Below are positions 17,862 to 26,925 of a DNA stretch of 64,000 bases, one piece after another. The notes under the pieces are model-generated. The model saw only the letters and a list, made by a program, of their open reading frames with translations. It was not told where the DNA came from and did not search any database. A program made the position numbers and the translations under genes. Source of the DNA: Desulfopila_A sp964446655 (GTDB lineage Bacteria; Desulfobacterota; Desulfobulbia; Desulfobulbales; Desulfocapsaceae); the NCBI GenBank assembly GCA_964446655.1, contig CAYUPL010000011.1, positions 1 to 64,000 on the forward strand, given 5' to 3'. Every line of letters starts with the position of its first letter. The stretch's first letter is position 1.

Positions 17862-19577
17862 ATGAAAACACATCATTACCTCTTGCTGCTTTTTCTCTGG
17901 GGATTTTCCCCTGCGGCATATGCTTCTCAATGCCTTGAAGGTGATTGCCGAAATGGTACGGGATCACTTCTTCATGAGGATGGGAGACGGTATACCGGGG
18001 AATTTAAAGATGGCGTTATTCACGGTAAGGGCACTCTTCGCTATCCCGACGGGGCTGTCTATGAAGGCGAAATGAAAAATGGCCACATGGATGGCTATGG
18101 CATACTCGTCGGAGCCGACGGCAGGCGCTATGAAGGACAGTTTAAAGAGAATGTCATTCATGGTGATGGGACGCTGGCCTACAGTGACGGAACCAGATAT
18201 ATAGGAGAATTCTCTTTTGGCCGTTATAACGGCAACGGTGTTTTCCATTACCCCGATGGCCGTCAATATCGCGGTGATTTCAGGAACTCCATCATCCATG
18301 GTAAGGGAAAACTGATCTATCAGGACGGCACCTGGTATGAAGGGGATTTTCGTAACGGTCAGCCCTCCGGTGAAGGAGTCAGAGTTTATGCTGACGGCAG
18401 TCGTTATGAAGGTGGAATGCATCATACCGTTCGTCAGGGGGAAGGGGTATATACCGATGTCTCGGGTGAAGTTTATGAGGGAATGTTTGTAAACGACAAG
18501 TATCACGGGAAGGGAACGTTGACCTTCGCGGATGGGCGACAGTATACCGGCACCTTTAAAGAAAATGTCATGCATGGCTCCGGCAGAATGGAGTATCCCG
18601 ACGGCGGCCGTTACCAGGGTGAATTTGCCTCTGGTTTGCCGCACGGAAGAGGGGAGATGGATTATAGCGAAGGGACCCGGTATCAGGGCCAGTTTAGCCA
18701 TGGCCTCCGTCATGGAAAGGGCCTGTTTGTGTTCCTCAATGGGGATATATACGAAGGAGAATTCAACAACGATATCATAGAAGGTCTGGGAACCTTGACC
18801 AGCAACGGAAAGGTTGTCCATACCGGCTCTTTTGCCGACGGCAAACCTGTTCTTGCCACGGAACAGGCTGGTGTGGTTTCGGAAAATGTGGTTGTAGCGG
18901 CAGATCCGGACAGCGGCAGCGATACCATCCCGGCGGAAGGCGGCATGACGGAGCTGCCGGCCGCTGATGATGGTCTTCTGGTCTCCGACAAGATGTCTGC
19001 TACACCCTACACGGGAATTGCCGTCCATACCTTCGAAAACGGAGCCGTGTATCAGGGAGAAGTGCACAATGGTCTTATCCGCGGCCAGGGCACAATAACC
19101 TTTGCCAATGGGGACGTCTATACCGGAAACTTTGAAGATGGGAAGATGCACGGTACCGGTACATATGTTTACCGGGATGAAAGGAGCTACGAAGGGGAGT
19201 TTGTGCTGGGAGTAAAAGAGGGCGAGGGGCTATTCAGATATTCCGATTCGAGTCAGTACCGAGGCACTTTTCGTGATGATCAGTTTCATGGCGATGGAGA
19301 GTACATTTTTGCCGATGGCAGTAAATATATCGGCGAGTTCAGAAATGGTAGCTTCAACGGTCAAGGGCAATTAGAATATAGTGACGGTTCCTTTTACAAA
19401 GGCGCATTCAAGGATGATTTACCCCACGGAACCGGAGTGTTCAGGTCTTCCGATGGAAGTGTGTATGAGGGGAATTTTGATAAGGGCAGAAGAAACGGTA
19501 TGGGCAAGCTCACGCTGGCCAATGGTGCCGTATACGAAGGCAGCTTTAAGGATGATGAGCTGATTTCTGCTCAGTAA
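17862..19577 (+). CDS. exported MORN-repeat protein
   Basis: A 571-residue protein with a clear signal peptide (hydrophobic core about 6-16, cleavage probably after AYA at 19-21). The rest is nearly all 23-residue MORN repeats of the form YxGxFxxGxxHGxGxxxxxDG: about 12 in a first block (from residue 44), a 60-residue acidic linker (about 330-395), then about 7 more. MORN repeats bind phospholipids or proteins and form long beta-hairpin rods. Exported all-MORN proteins are poorly studied in bacteria. There is no lipobox, and Cys24 and Cys29 near the mature N-terminus could pair. GGAG lies 11 bases before the ATG. Confidence 0.85.
   Translation: MKTHHYLLLLFLWGFSPAAYASQCLEGDCRNGTGSLLHEDGRRYTGEFKDGVIHGKGTLRYPDGAVYEGEMKNGHMDGYGILVGADGRRYEGQFKENVIHGDGTLAYSDGTRYIGEFSFGRYNGNGVFHYPDGRQYRGDFRNSIIHGKGKLIYQDGTWYEGDFRNGQPSGEGVRVYADGSRYEGGMHHTVRQGEGVYTDVSGEVYEGMFVNDKYHGKGTLTFADGRQYTGTFKENVMHGSGRMEYPDGGRYQGEFASGLPHGRGEMDYSEGTRYQGQFSHGLRHGKGLFVFLNGDIYEGEFNNDIIEGLGTLTSNGKVVHTGSFADGKPVLATEQAGVVSENVVVAADPDSGSDTIPAEGGMTELPAADDGLLVSDKMSATPYTGIAVHTFENGAVYQGEVHNGLIRGQGTITFANGDVYTGNFEDGKMHGTGTYVYRDERSYEGEFVLGVKEGEGLFRYSDSSQYRGTFRDDQFHGDGEYIFADGSKYIGEFRNGSFNGQGQLEYSDGSFYKGAFKDDLPHGTGVFRSSDGSVYEGNFDKGRRNGMGKLTLANGAVYEGSFKDDELISAQ
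17991..19571 (+). repeat. diverged 69-bp tandem repeats encoding MORN units
   Basis: The coding sequence repeats with a 69-base (23-codon) period in two arrays, about 17991-18846 and 19050-19571, separated by non-repeat linker. Copies are well diverged in DNA but keep the protein motif, so the array is old and not freshly expanded. Confidence 0.8.
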
Positions 19578-19614
19578 GCCCCAGTCAGTTTGACAGGAAA
19601 AAGGAGAAAACTTG

Positions 19615-19971
19615 ATGCGCTGGTGTTATAAAACAGTCCATTATGCTTTAAAAAAGGAAGGATTCCTGGGCAGCTCTTTTCTCGATGAGGCAGAGGTAGA
19701 GCAATCGCTAAACGAGTATGGTCAATCCGGTTGGGAACTCGTCTCCGTAACTGAAACCCAGGATGGTATTATTGCGATTTTCAAACAGCCGCTTGACCCG
19801 GTTGCCGAGCCGATAACTCTGGGCAGGGCTATTCGGGAGGACGATCCGTTTGATGATGAACTGGAAGAGATCATAACGGAAAATGATATCATCGACAATG
19901 AAGAAGAACAGGTGGATGAGAGGCCGAACCCAAATCATACCAATGGTCTACGTTCCATCCGCATTGAATAA
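19615..19971 (+). CDS. DUF4177-like small protein
   Basis: A 118-residue cytoplasmic protein. The first 60 residues resemble DUF4177 (WCYKTVHY..., an alternating LNEYGQSGWELVSVTE core, then a strand ending FKQPL). The rest is a long, very acidic and probably disordered tail (about 70-108). I use the ATG at 19615, with AAGGAG 8 bases upstream; a TTG one codon earlier is too close. Function unknown. It begins the run DUF4177, M20 amidohydrolase, gamma-glutamyltransferase with gaps of 6 and -17 bases. Confidence 0.7.
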   Translation: MRWCYKTVHYALKKEGFLGSSFLDEAEVEQSLNEYGQSGWELVSVTETQDGIIAIFKQPLDPVAEPITLGRAIREDDPFDDELEEIITENDIIDNEEEQVDERPNPNHTNGLRSIRIE

Positions 19972-19977
19972 TCAACT

Positions 19978-21174
19978 ATGTATGACATTTACCAAAAAGC
20001 ACCATTTACCCTTAGTTCTGCTCGGAGGGAATGGATTCGTGATATTCGTCGGCATGTTCATGCTCATCCGGAACTGAGTTTTCTGGAGAAAGAGACAGGA
20101 CGTTTTATCCAGGACAAGCTGGCGGAGATAGGTCTCGATTCCCGGGGGGGAATTGTCGGTACGGGTGTTACGGCCATTCTGACCGGGGCTGCCGGCCGTC
20201 ACCAGGCAGTAGCTCTGCGGGCTGACATGGATGCTCTGCCGGTACAGGAGGAAACTGCATTGCCCTTTATTTCCACTCGTCAAGGGATAATGCATGCCTG
20301 TGGCCATGACGGCCATGTGGCTATGCTCCTCGGAGCTGCAGCACTGTTGGCCGAAAAAGATCTGCCTGGACCGGTGAAGTTGTTGTTCCAGCCTGCCGAA
20401 GAACATGGCAATGGTGCTCAGCACCTGATAGGCGCCGGTGTTCTGGAAAACGTTGCGGCAATTTTTGCAGGTCATATCGATACCCACTATCCTCTGGGAA
20501 CAATAACAGTAGACGGCGGTATCATTTGTGCCTGGGCCGATCCGTTTGTGATCCGGCTGCGAGGCAGAGGTGGACATGCAGCGAGGCCACATGAGTCCGT
20601 AGATGCCGTGGTTGCTGCGGCAGATCTGGTCCAGTCTGTGCAGAACCTCATTTCCCGGGGTGTCGATCCGAACAGATCCGCCGTCATAACCATAGGCTGC
20701 ATGCAGGCAGGCAGTGCGCAGAATGTTATCGCGGAAAATGCGCTGCTGAAAGGGACCATCAGATCAACTGATTACCAGACCCGTACCAACGTCATTGCCG
20801 GGCTGAGGCGGATTGTGGAATCTATTGCTGCTCTGCATCAGGTTGAAGCCGAGCTTGATTTTCATGAAGCGGTTCCAGCCGTCATAAATGAGAGCAGGGC
20901 AGCTGAAACAGCTAGAAACGCAGCTGTACAAACCCCAGGTGTGCTGACCGTAAGCAGCCAGGGTGCTGCGAGCCTCGGTGCAGAAGATTTTGCCTTCTAT
21001 CAGCATAAAGTTCCGGGATGTATGGTGCGTTTTGGTGCTGCACTCGAGCAGGGAGCGGGAGTGGCGCATAGCGGACTGTTTGATTTTAACGAAGATGTGC
21101 TGGCAATTGGTGCCCTGTGGTATGCCAATGTCGCCTGGCAATGGCTTAAGGATCGATATGCAAAAATACCATAA
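19978..21174 (+). CDS. M20D family amidohydrolase (N-acyl amino acid hydrolase type)
   Basis: A 398-residue cytoplasmic metallopeptidase-like amidohydrolase. Metal ligands are seen in HACGHDGH (H106, C108, H110) and PAEEHGNG (E141, E142), the Cys-containing pattern of the M20D branch (hippuricase, aminoacylase, IAA-amino acid hydrolase, HmrA). The protein has no signal peptide. Likely reaction: release of an amino acid from an N-acyl conjugate; substrate not predictable. Its 3' end overlaps the gamma-glutamyltransferase gene by 17 bases, indicating co-expression. Confidence 0.88.
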   Translation: MYDIYQKAPFTLSSARREWIRDIRRHVHAHPELSFLEKETGRFIQDKLAEIGLDSRGGIVGTGVTAILTGAAGRHQAVALRADMDALPVQEETALPFISTRQGIMHACGHDGHVAMLLGAAALLAEKDLPGPVKLLFQPAEEHGNGAQHLIGAGVLENVAAIFAGHIDTHYPLGTITVDGGIICAWADPFVIRLRGRGGHAARPHESVDAVVAAADLVQSVQNLISRGVDPNRSAVITIGCMQAGSAQNVIAENALLKGTIRSTDYQTRTNVIAGLRRIVESIAALHQVEAELDFHEAVPAVINESRAAETARNAAVQTPGVLTVSSQGAASLGAEDFAFYQHKVPGCMVRFGAALEQGAGVAHSGLFDFNEDVLAIGALWYANVAWQWLKDRYAKIP

Positions 21175-22684
21175 GGCCATTGTGGCATCAGGCCATCAAC
21201 TGGTCAGCGAAGCTGCGGCAGTTATACTGCACCAGGGAGGAAATGCCTTCGATGCCGTAGCGGCAGCCGGATTTGCCTCGGCGGTGGTGGAACAGACCCT
21301 GACCAGCCTCGGAGGTGGAGGGTTTCTCCTCGGGCACAGTGCCTACCATGGCCGGGATCTCTTTTTTGATTTTTTCGTTGATACCCCTGGTCGCGGTAGA
21401 AAAAACAAGGTGGAAAACCCCGATTTTTTCCCGGTTACCGTCCAGTTCAGCGGTGCCCCGCAGGTCTTTCATGTCGGTTTAGCATCCGTTGCGGTCCCTG
21501 GGATAGCCAAGGGACTGCTTCATACCCACAAACGGTTGGGCCGTATGAGTCTGAAGGAGGTTATAGCCCCGGCAGTCACCTATGCCCGTGGACATGTGCT
21601 GAATAGTTTTCAGTCCTCCTTTCTGCGTCTGCTTTACCCCATTATGACGCAGAGTAGTGTCGGCAGAGAACTGTATGGCAGCGAAGACCATTTTGTGGGC
21701 TGCGGCGATCAAATTATCAATACGGCCATGGCTGATTTTCTGGAAAGGCTGGCGGAAGATGAGGGTGATGGTTTTTATCGGGGCGATATTGCAGCGGCTA
21801 TGGCATCCGACATGGAGGAAAAAGGAGGACTGCTGACCCGTGAAGACCTGTCCGCCTATCGTGTTATTGAACGCAGCCCTCTACAGGTAGACTATCGTGG
21901 CGCCAGATTTTGTACTGCTCCGCTACCATCCGTGGGAGGGTCATTGATAGCTTTGTCGCTATCGCGCTATTCGTTAGAGGAAAAACCATCTTACAACTGG
22001 GGAAGCAAGGACTATCTGCACCGAACTTTGGCGGTTATGAAGGAAGTGGAACATCTTCGCCGTCAGGGCATAACCGGCTTTGCCGACCTGGAGGAAGAGT
22101 CGGCCGGCGGTACCGTAGAGGACATTGCCGACCTGCGGCTGTTCTCCCGGGGAACGACGCATATCAGTATTGCCGACCGAGAAGGAAATTGTGCGGCCAT
22201 GACCTGCTCAAATGGTGAAGGCTCGGGATATTTTGCGCCAAATACCGGCGTAATGCTCAATAATATGATGGGAGAAGACGACCTCCATCCGGCAGGATTT
22301 CATTGTTCTCCGCCCGGACAAAGGGTTGCTTCGATGATGTCGCCATCGATGCTGATACGCGATGGTGTGGTTGAGCTGGTCATCGGCAGTGGCGGCTCCA
22401 AACGGATACGCACTGCCATCGCGCAGGTGCTTCATCAGGTTGTTGACTTCGGCAGAGGGCTGCAACAGGCGGTAACGGCACCGCGCCTCTATCTCGATGA
22501 GCATTGTTTACAGGTGGAACCGGGTTTTACCGCGGATGCTCTCCAGGACCTTGCGGTTGATGTCAATGTATGGCAGGATCTTGATGTCTATTTCGGCGGT
22601 GTCCATGCAGTTATTCCCGGCAGAGAAGGAGCCGGAGATCCTCGTCGCGGTGGCTATGTCATAGAAATCCGGGAAAACCCTTGA
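21158..22684 (+). CDS. gamma-glutamyltransferase family protein, no signal peptide
   Basis: A 508-residue Ntn-hydrolase of the gamma-glutamyltranspeptidase family. Autocleavage should occur before T333 in the TTHIS motif, giving large and small subunits; GSGG...R near 415-425 is the small-subunit oxyanion region. Most bacterial GGTs are periplasmic, but this one starts MQKYHKAIVASGH with no signal peptide, so it is likely cytoplasmic. I chose the ATG at 21158, with AAGGAT 5 bases upstream; a longer open frame reaching back into the previous gene is not supported. It may be a glutathione or cephalosporin-acylase-like hydrolase, and it overlaps the M20 gene. Confidence 0.85.
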   Translation: MQKYHKAIVASGHQLVSEAAAVILHQGGNAFDAVAAAGFASAVVEQTLTSLGGGGFLLGHSAYHGRDLFFDFFVDTPGRGRKNKVENPDFFPVTVQFSGAPQVFHVGLASVAVPGIAKGLLHTHKRLGRMSLKEVIAPAVTYARGHVLNSFQSSFLRLLYPIMTQSSVGRELYGSEDHFVGCGDQIINTAMADFLERLAEDEGDGFYRGDIAAAMASDMEEKGGLLTREDLSAYRVIERSPLQVDYRGARFCTAPLPSVGGSLIALSLSRYSLEEKPSYNWGSKDYLHRTLAVMKEVEHLRRQGITGFADLEEESAGGTVEDIADLRLFSRGTTHISIADREGNCAAMTCSNGEGSGYFAPNTGVMLNNMMGEDDLHPAGFHCSPPGQRVASMMSPSMLIRDGVVELVIGSGGSKRIRTAIAQVLHQVVDFGRGLQQAVTAPRLYLDEHCLQVEPGFTADALQDLAVDVNVWQDLDVYFGGVHAVIPGREGAGDPRRGGYVIEIRENP

Positions 22685-22829
22685 TAGTCCCTTTTTCTCT
22701 CGTATTGGTGTTGTAGAATGCGGGAATAAGATTGCAGCCGGCAGTCTCGTTATTACAGGACGATTGGTAAGTATAGGTGACCGGCCTGATCGGTGGTACC
22801 GGGCTGTCGTATCTGAAAAGGACATGGCC

Positions 22830-23420
22830 ATGCAGAAACTTCGACGAGTTGATAAAAAGAGATTTAAGGAGTTGACCTACCCCCACCTGCTCTTTCTTTA
22901 TAATGTAGCGTTGAAATATTCGGGAAAACCCTATGATGCGGAGGATCTCGTCCAGGAGACGATGTATACCGCCTACCGCAAGTTTTCCCAGTTGCGCGAT
23001 GAGGAGAAATGTCGCTCCTGGCTCTTTATGATTTTGAGAAGCCATTTCCTTAAGGAAAGACGCCTGGCGATCAGAAGGCCCTCTCTTGATGATGGTGATG
23101 GCTATTTGAAAAATATCAGCGCCGGCAGTGAAGCAGAGCTGGCGCGGATATATGAAAAAAAGATTGATAAAGAGGAAGTACAGAGGGTTTTGCAGCTTCT
23201 GCCGGAAAAGTTCAAGTCACCTCTTGTCTTGTATTATATGGAGGAGTGCACCTATCAGGAAATTGCCGAGTATCTTGACATTCCTATAGGTACGGTAATG
23301 TCTCGTTTGTCTCGTGGAAAGAAATACATGAAAAACGAGTTGTTGCGTCGAACCCAAAAGGAGTCGATTGCTCGGAAAATACTTTCGATAGCAGGTTTTT
23401 TCGGCTGGGGAGGGTGGTAG
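22830..23420 (+). CDS. ECF-type RNA polymerase sigma factor
   Basis: A 196-residue sigma-70 family protein with region 2 (about 25-90, including YDAEDLVQETMYTAYR) and region 4 (about 125-185, including LVLYYMEECTYQEIAEYLDIPIGTVMSRLSRG cut across the helix-turn-helix). It should direct RNA polymerase to stress or envelope promoters. The downstream gene, 1 base away, is its probable anti-sigma factor. I use the ATG at 22830, with AAAAGGA 7 bases upstream; the ATG at 22824 is too close to that site. No recognisable ECF promoter was found upstream, so autoregulation cannot be claimed. Confidence 0.88.
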   Translation: MQKLRRVDKKRFKELTYPHLLFLYNVALKYSGKPYDAEDLVQETMYTAYRKFSQLRDEEKCRSWLFMILRSHFLKERRLAIRRPSLDDGDGYLKNISAGSEAELARIYEKKIDKEEVQRVLQLLPEKFKSPLVLYYMEECTYQEIAEYLDIPIGTVMSRLSRGKKYMKNELLRRTQKESIARKILSIAGFFGWGGW

Positions 23421-23421
23421 T

Positions 23422-24111
23422 ATGAATTGCCTGGAATTTTGTAAATGGCTCGAGAACAGAGATATTCATGATATCTCGGAAGCGGACCGCGCTTTGAGAC
23501 ATGCGGCCGGCTGCCAGAAATGTGCGACCCTGATTCGTATGGATGAACAGCTGGATACCCTTATACGTCAAGCAATGCAGCGCGTTGATATGCCGGATGG
23601 GTTGTCCGGCAGCATCGATCTCAGCCTGGAGAGAATGTCGGACCGCTCAGGCGGCAGGAAATACGCTTTTTATGGTATATGCAGTGCAGTAGCGGCTCTT
23701 ATGGCCATTGTTTTTATCGCTTTTCTTTTCTCGCCGACGCTTCCCTCCCTTGATGATATGGGTCGTTACATGGTGGTCGACCATCGATCCCATGATGACT
23801 CTTCGCTGACAATAGATCGTCTCGATGAGATTCATCTACTGGTTGATCTGAATATAGATCATAGCCAGGTCCAGGGCGAAGTCCCGGCAGGCTCCGTCTT
23901 TATCGGGGGCCGACTCTGTCCGCTGGGGAAGAATTGTCTTGCCCTTCATCTGGTCTTCATCCATCAGGGTAAGAGAATTTCTCTCTATATCATCGAGGAG
24001 AAGGATGTAGCCTTTCCCCGTTCAGCAGAACGCTACCAGTTGGTGAATGAGGGAGGCGAGAACATCAGGTTCTGGAAAAAAGGACAATATGTCTATGGGA
24101 TGATCGGGTAA
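23422..24111 (+). CDS. membrane-bound ZAS-type anti-sigma factor
   Basis: A 229-residue protein with an N-terminal zinc-binding anti-sigma motif HxxxCxxC (H27, C31, C34), one membrane helix (about 81-104) and a periplasmic C-terminal domain of about 120 residues that I do not recognise. The order, cytoplasmic sigma-binding part, helix, sensor, is typical for release of the sigma factor after an envelope signal. It begins 1 base after the sigma gene. C-terminal residues include two close Cys (CPLGKNC), a possible disulfide or redox-sensing site (inference). Confidence 0.83.
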   Translation: MNCLEFCKWLENRDIHDISEADRALRHAAGCQKCATLIRMDEQLDTLIRQAMQRVDMPDGLSGSIDLSLERMSDRSGGRKYAFYGICSAVAALMAIVFIAFLFSPTLPSLDDMGRYMVVDHRSHDDSSLTIDRLDEIHLLVDLNIDHSQVQGEVPAGSVFIGGRLCPLGKNCLALHLVFIHQGKRISLYIIEEKDVAFPRSAERYQLVNEGGENIRFWKKGQYVYGMIG

Positions 24112-24295
24112 AAATTACCCAAGGTGAACCCCGCGGCTGAGGATTTCTTTTCCGACAGCCGCCGGAGGGTTGTGGTGCAGGAATAGAGTTTCTGTTCGTA
24201 AAAATTTGTATTTATTCGGTAAAGTCCGGTTTGTCCTGGTTGGGCATGAATGTTGTATACATTGTAGTGTTCCTCAACCATTCTTCTCCTCCCCG

Positions 24296-24335
24296 GATAC
24301 GCCCTGCATAAGTTCTTTTGCAGGGCGTATCGTCT
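24296..24335 (+). terminator. terminator after the sigma/anti-sigma pair
   Basis: A perfect 13-bp stem (24296-24308 with 24319-24331), a 10-base loop and a short T-rich tail (GTCTTTTG). It lies between the anti-sigma gene and the converging feoB, 184 bases after the anti-sigma stop. The T-run favours the + strand. Confidence 0.75.
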
Positions 24336-24353
24336 TTTGTGGGAAATCAGGGT

Positions 24354-26564
24354 TCAGCCAAGACCGGCCAGAGTACCGATTTGAAAAAACAGAACGGCCA
24401 GTATAAAGGCAAAGACTGTGTTGAAGGTCACGGAAAAGGCGGCCCATTTCCAGGAAGACTCTTTGGCAATACAGACCACTGTCACAAAGCAGGGTGCATA
24501 AAACATGATGAAAAGCAGGGCGGTGATGGCAACGGTCTTGTTCCAGTTGGGATCGTTCTTCAGTTTATCACCAAGAGATTGTGATTCTTCCGCATCGATT
24601 TCACCAAGAGAGTAGGCTGTACCAAGGGTGGAAACTATGACTTCCTTGGCGGCAAATCCGCCGACCAGGGCTATGTTTGTTCTCCAGTCAAATCCGGCAT
24701 AGGAAGAGAGCGGTTCGAGGAAGGTCCCGATCCTGCCGGCGGCGGAATAGCGTAACGCTTCTTCCTGTTCCTGGAAGCTCAGAGCGTTGAGGGTCTCTGT
24801 TACCGGTTCGGCCAACTGCCTGTCGGACTGTTCCTCTTTTGTTGTGCCGGCGCCGTCGGCAACGTCGGCATAGAGCAGCTGGTCGCGCTGCTCGTCGTAG
24901 TAGGCCGATCGTTCTTCAGGAAGGCCCGGGAAGGTCATAAGTGCCCAGAGAAGAATGGATATGCCTAATATCACAGTCCCGGCTTTTTTGATATACAGCC
25001 AGGTTCGCTCCCAGGTATGGATCAACAGGCCGCGGATCGTGGGGAGTCGATAGGGCGGCAGTTCCATGACAAAAGGCGTCGGCGTTCCCTGCAGCACCGT
25101 TGCCCGAAAAAGTTTTGCTGCAAAAAGAGCAACTATCCAGGCGATCAGCGTAAAAAGGAACATATACTGTGCTTTATTTTCACTGAAGAAGGTGCCGATA
25201 AGAAGTGCCAGTACCGGCAATTTTGCACCACAATTCATAAAGGGCACTGTCAGCAATGTTGCCATCCGCTCCTTTGGTGAACGTAGCGTTCTGGTGGCCA
25301 TGACACCTGGTACGGCGCATCCTCCAGCTATCCCGCCGGAGACGATAAACGGCATAACCGAGGAACCATGCAGGCCGAACAGGCGAAAAACCCGGTCCAT
25401 CATATATGCTACACGAGCCAGATAGCCGGTGTCTTCGAGGATAGCTATGCTGAAAAACATAAACATGATAAGAGGTACAAATCCCAATACTCCGCCGACA
25501 CCGTCGATGATACCGGAGATAATCATTGACTTCAACAGACCGTCCGGCAGGGCAGCGTCGGTCAGGTCACTCAGCAGACCGAACAGGTTTTCCAGCCAGA
25601 TAACCGGCAGCTCGCTCCAGGCAAAGGTGAACTGGTACACACCGAACAATACGGCCAGCATGACAATGGGTCCGAGAAGGCGGTTGGTGAGTACTTTGTC
25701 GATTTTGTCGGAGGTGTAGAGTCTGTCCGAGTCGAAGGTGTGGGTAATAACACCTTGTTTGAGTAATGACTTGATATAGCCGTAGCGATGATCGGCTATA
25801 ATTGCCTCTGGATGCACATCGAGTGTTTTCTTGGTATGATCGTTCAGCTGAGTGACTATGTCCTCCAATTCATCGGCTATCGATGGTTGTGAGGTTCGGC
25901 CGAGGCCCAGTATCTGTTCATCGTTTTCGAGATATTTGATGGCCGTAAAGAGAGGCGGGTAGGTTTCGGTGAGAAAATCAGCCTTTTCTATCTTGCCGGT
26001 AAGGCGTTGCAGAGCCGCATCAAGATCATCACCGTAGGATATGCGGGCGGCATCTGCCCGGAGGCCTTTTTGAGCCGTTTCCAGGGCCGTATCGAGAAGC
26101 TCCTTCATGCCTTTGCCGGACCTCGCTATAATGGGTATAACCGGTATCCCTAAGAGTTCGGTCAGCTTGTCGGGCTGTATTGCCATTCCCCTGTCCTGTG
26201 CCACATCCATCATGTTCAAGGCAATCACCAGGGGGACACCCAGTTCAATGAGCTGACAGGTGAGGTAGAGGTTGCGTTGCAGATTTGAGGCATCGACGAT
26301 ATTGATGACGACTTCAGGTTTGTTCTGCGTCAGATGATCTCTGGCGACAATTTCTTCCATTGAGTAAGCGGTAAGAGAATATGTGCCGGGCAGATCGGTA
26401 ATTATTAAGTCGGTACTATTATGCGTTGTCCGACCTTCTTTAAAGTCAACGGTGATTCCAGGATAGTTGCCGACATGCTGTCGGGCGCCGGTAAGTTGGT
26501 TGAAAAGTGTGGTCTTGCCGGCGTTGGGGTTCCCCGCCAGAGCGATGGTGTATGTTTGTTTCAT
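24354..26564 (-). CDS. feoB: ferrous iron transporter FeoB
   Basis: A 736-residue inner-membrane Fe(II) importer. The N-terminal GTPase has G1 GNPNAGKT (11-18), G3 DLPGTYS and G4 NMMD, followed by a GDI-like linker and then a polytopic transporter part with two Gate domains (roughly 285-735). FeoB lets anaerobes take up soluble ferrous iron. It is the last gene of a leftward operon: FeoA-like protein with extra Cys, a tiny Cys-rich membrane protein, FeoA, then FeoB. The length is standard and no cysteine-rich tail is present, which fits the separate Cys-rich protein encoded upstream. Confidence 0.96.
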   Translation of the reverse strand: MKQTYTIALAGNPNAGKTTLFNQLTGARQHVGNYPGITVDFKEGRTTHNSTDLIITDLPGTYSLTAYSMEEIVARDHLTQNKPEVVINIVDASNLQRNLYLTCQLIELGVPLVIALNMMDVAQDRGMAIQPDKLTELLGIPVIPIIARSGKGMKELLDTALETAQKGLRADAARISYGDDLDAALQRLTGKIEKADFLTETYPPLFTAIKYLENDEQILGLGRTSQPSIADELEDIVTQLNDHTKKTLDVHPEAIIADHRYGYIKSLLKQGVITHTFDSDRLYTSDKIDKVLTNRLLGPIVMLAVLFGVYQFTFAWSELPVIWLENLFGLLSDLTDAALPDGLLKSMIISGIIDGVGGVLGFVPLIMFMFFSIAILEDTGYLARVAYMMDRVFRLFGLHGSSVMPFIVSGGIAGGCAVPGVMATRTLRSPKERMATLLTVPFMNCGAKLPVLALLIGTFFSENKAQYMFLFTLIAWIVALFAAKLFRATVLQGTPTPFVMELPPYRLPTIRGLLIHTWERTWLYIKKAGTVILGISILLWALMTFPGLPEERSAYYDEQRDQLLYADVADGAGTTKEEQSDRQLAEPVTETLNALSFQEQEEALRYSAAGRIGTFLEPLSSYAGFDWRTNIALVGGFAAKEVIVSTLGTAYSLGEIDAEESQSLGDKLKNDPNWNKTVAITALLFIMFYAPCFVTVVCIAKESSWKWAAFSVTFNTVFAFILAVLFFQIGTLAGLG

Positions 26565-26668
26565 CGGAATAATAAGTTGTAAAATTAGTTGTTTAAAAGG
26601 ATATTATGCGTGTGCTGTTCCACTTTTTTATGGTGAGGAGAAGGATTCTCGTAGCGCATAAAAGGAGG

Positions 26669-26905
26669 TCAGTTTAAAGGCGTTATTACAATATGGTCGG
26701 CTTCATTGTTTCTCAGGGTTATGGTGCAGTCCATGACCTGTATGGCCACAGGGTCTTTCAGGGGGGCTCTCCCCTGTATTTTAATCTTTGTTCCGGGAAC
26801 CAGACCCATCTCCATCAATCTGCGGCCCAGTTCCCCTGATGCCTTGACAGAGGCAATAATACCTGACTGACCTTTTTTCATCTGACGTAATACTATGTTT
26901 TCCAC
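26669..26905 (-). CDS. feoA: ferrous iron transport protein FeoA
   Basis: A 78-residue SH3-like cytoplasmic partner of FeoB. The core reads QMKKGQSGIIAS...GRRLMEMGLVPGTKIKI...GAPLKDP-type, which is classic FeoA. I choose a GTG at 26905 because GAGAGGGG sits 9 bases before it and the resulting start MENIVLRQM matches FeoA length. An ATG seven codons earlier overlaps the stop of the tiny Cys-rich gene as TAATG and could also be used through coupling. FeoB follows after 104 bases. Confidence 0.88.
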   Translation of the reverse strand: MENIVLRQMKKGQSGIIASVKASGELGRRLMEMGLVPGTKIKIQGRAPLKDPVAIQVMDCTITLRNNEADHIVITPLN

Positions 26906-26925
26906 TGTTACATTCCCCTCTCTCA

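Noticed and set aside
17964..19151. A 395-codon open frame on the - strand across the MORN gene
   Set aside because: It mirrors the 69-base period of the MORN repeats, which keep the reverse frame open; no signal or domain was seen in it.
20963..21157. A longer start for the gamma-glutamyltransferase reaching into the M20 gene
   Set aside because: The extra residues are not family-like and the ATG at 21158 has its own ribosome site.
22681..22829. An ECF promoter (GGAAT...CGTT) ahead of the sigma gene
   Set aside because: The two elements are about 19-20 bases apart, too far for the usual 16-17 base spacing.
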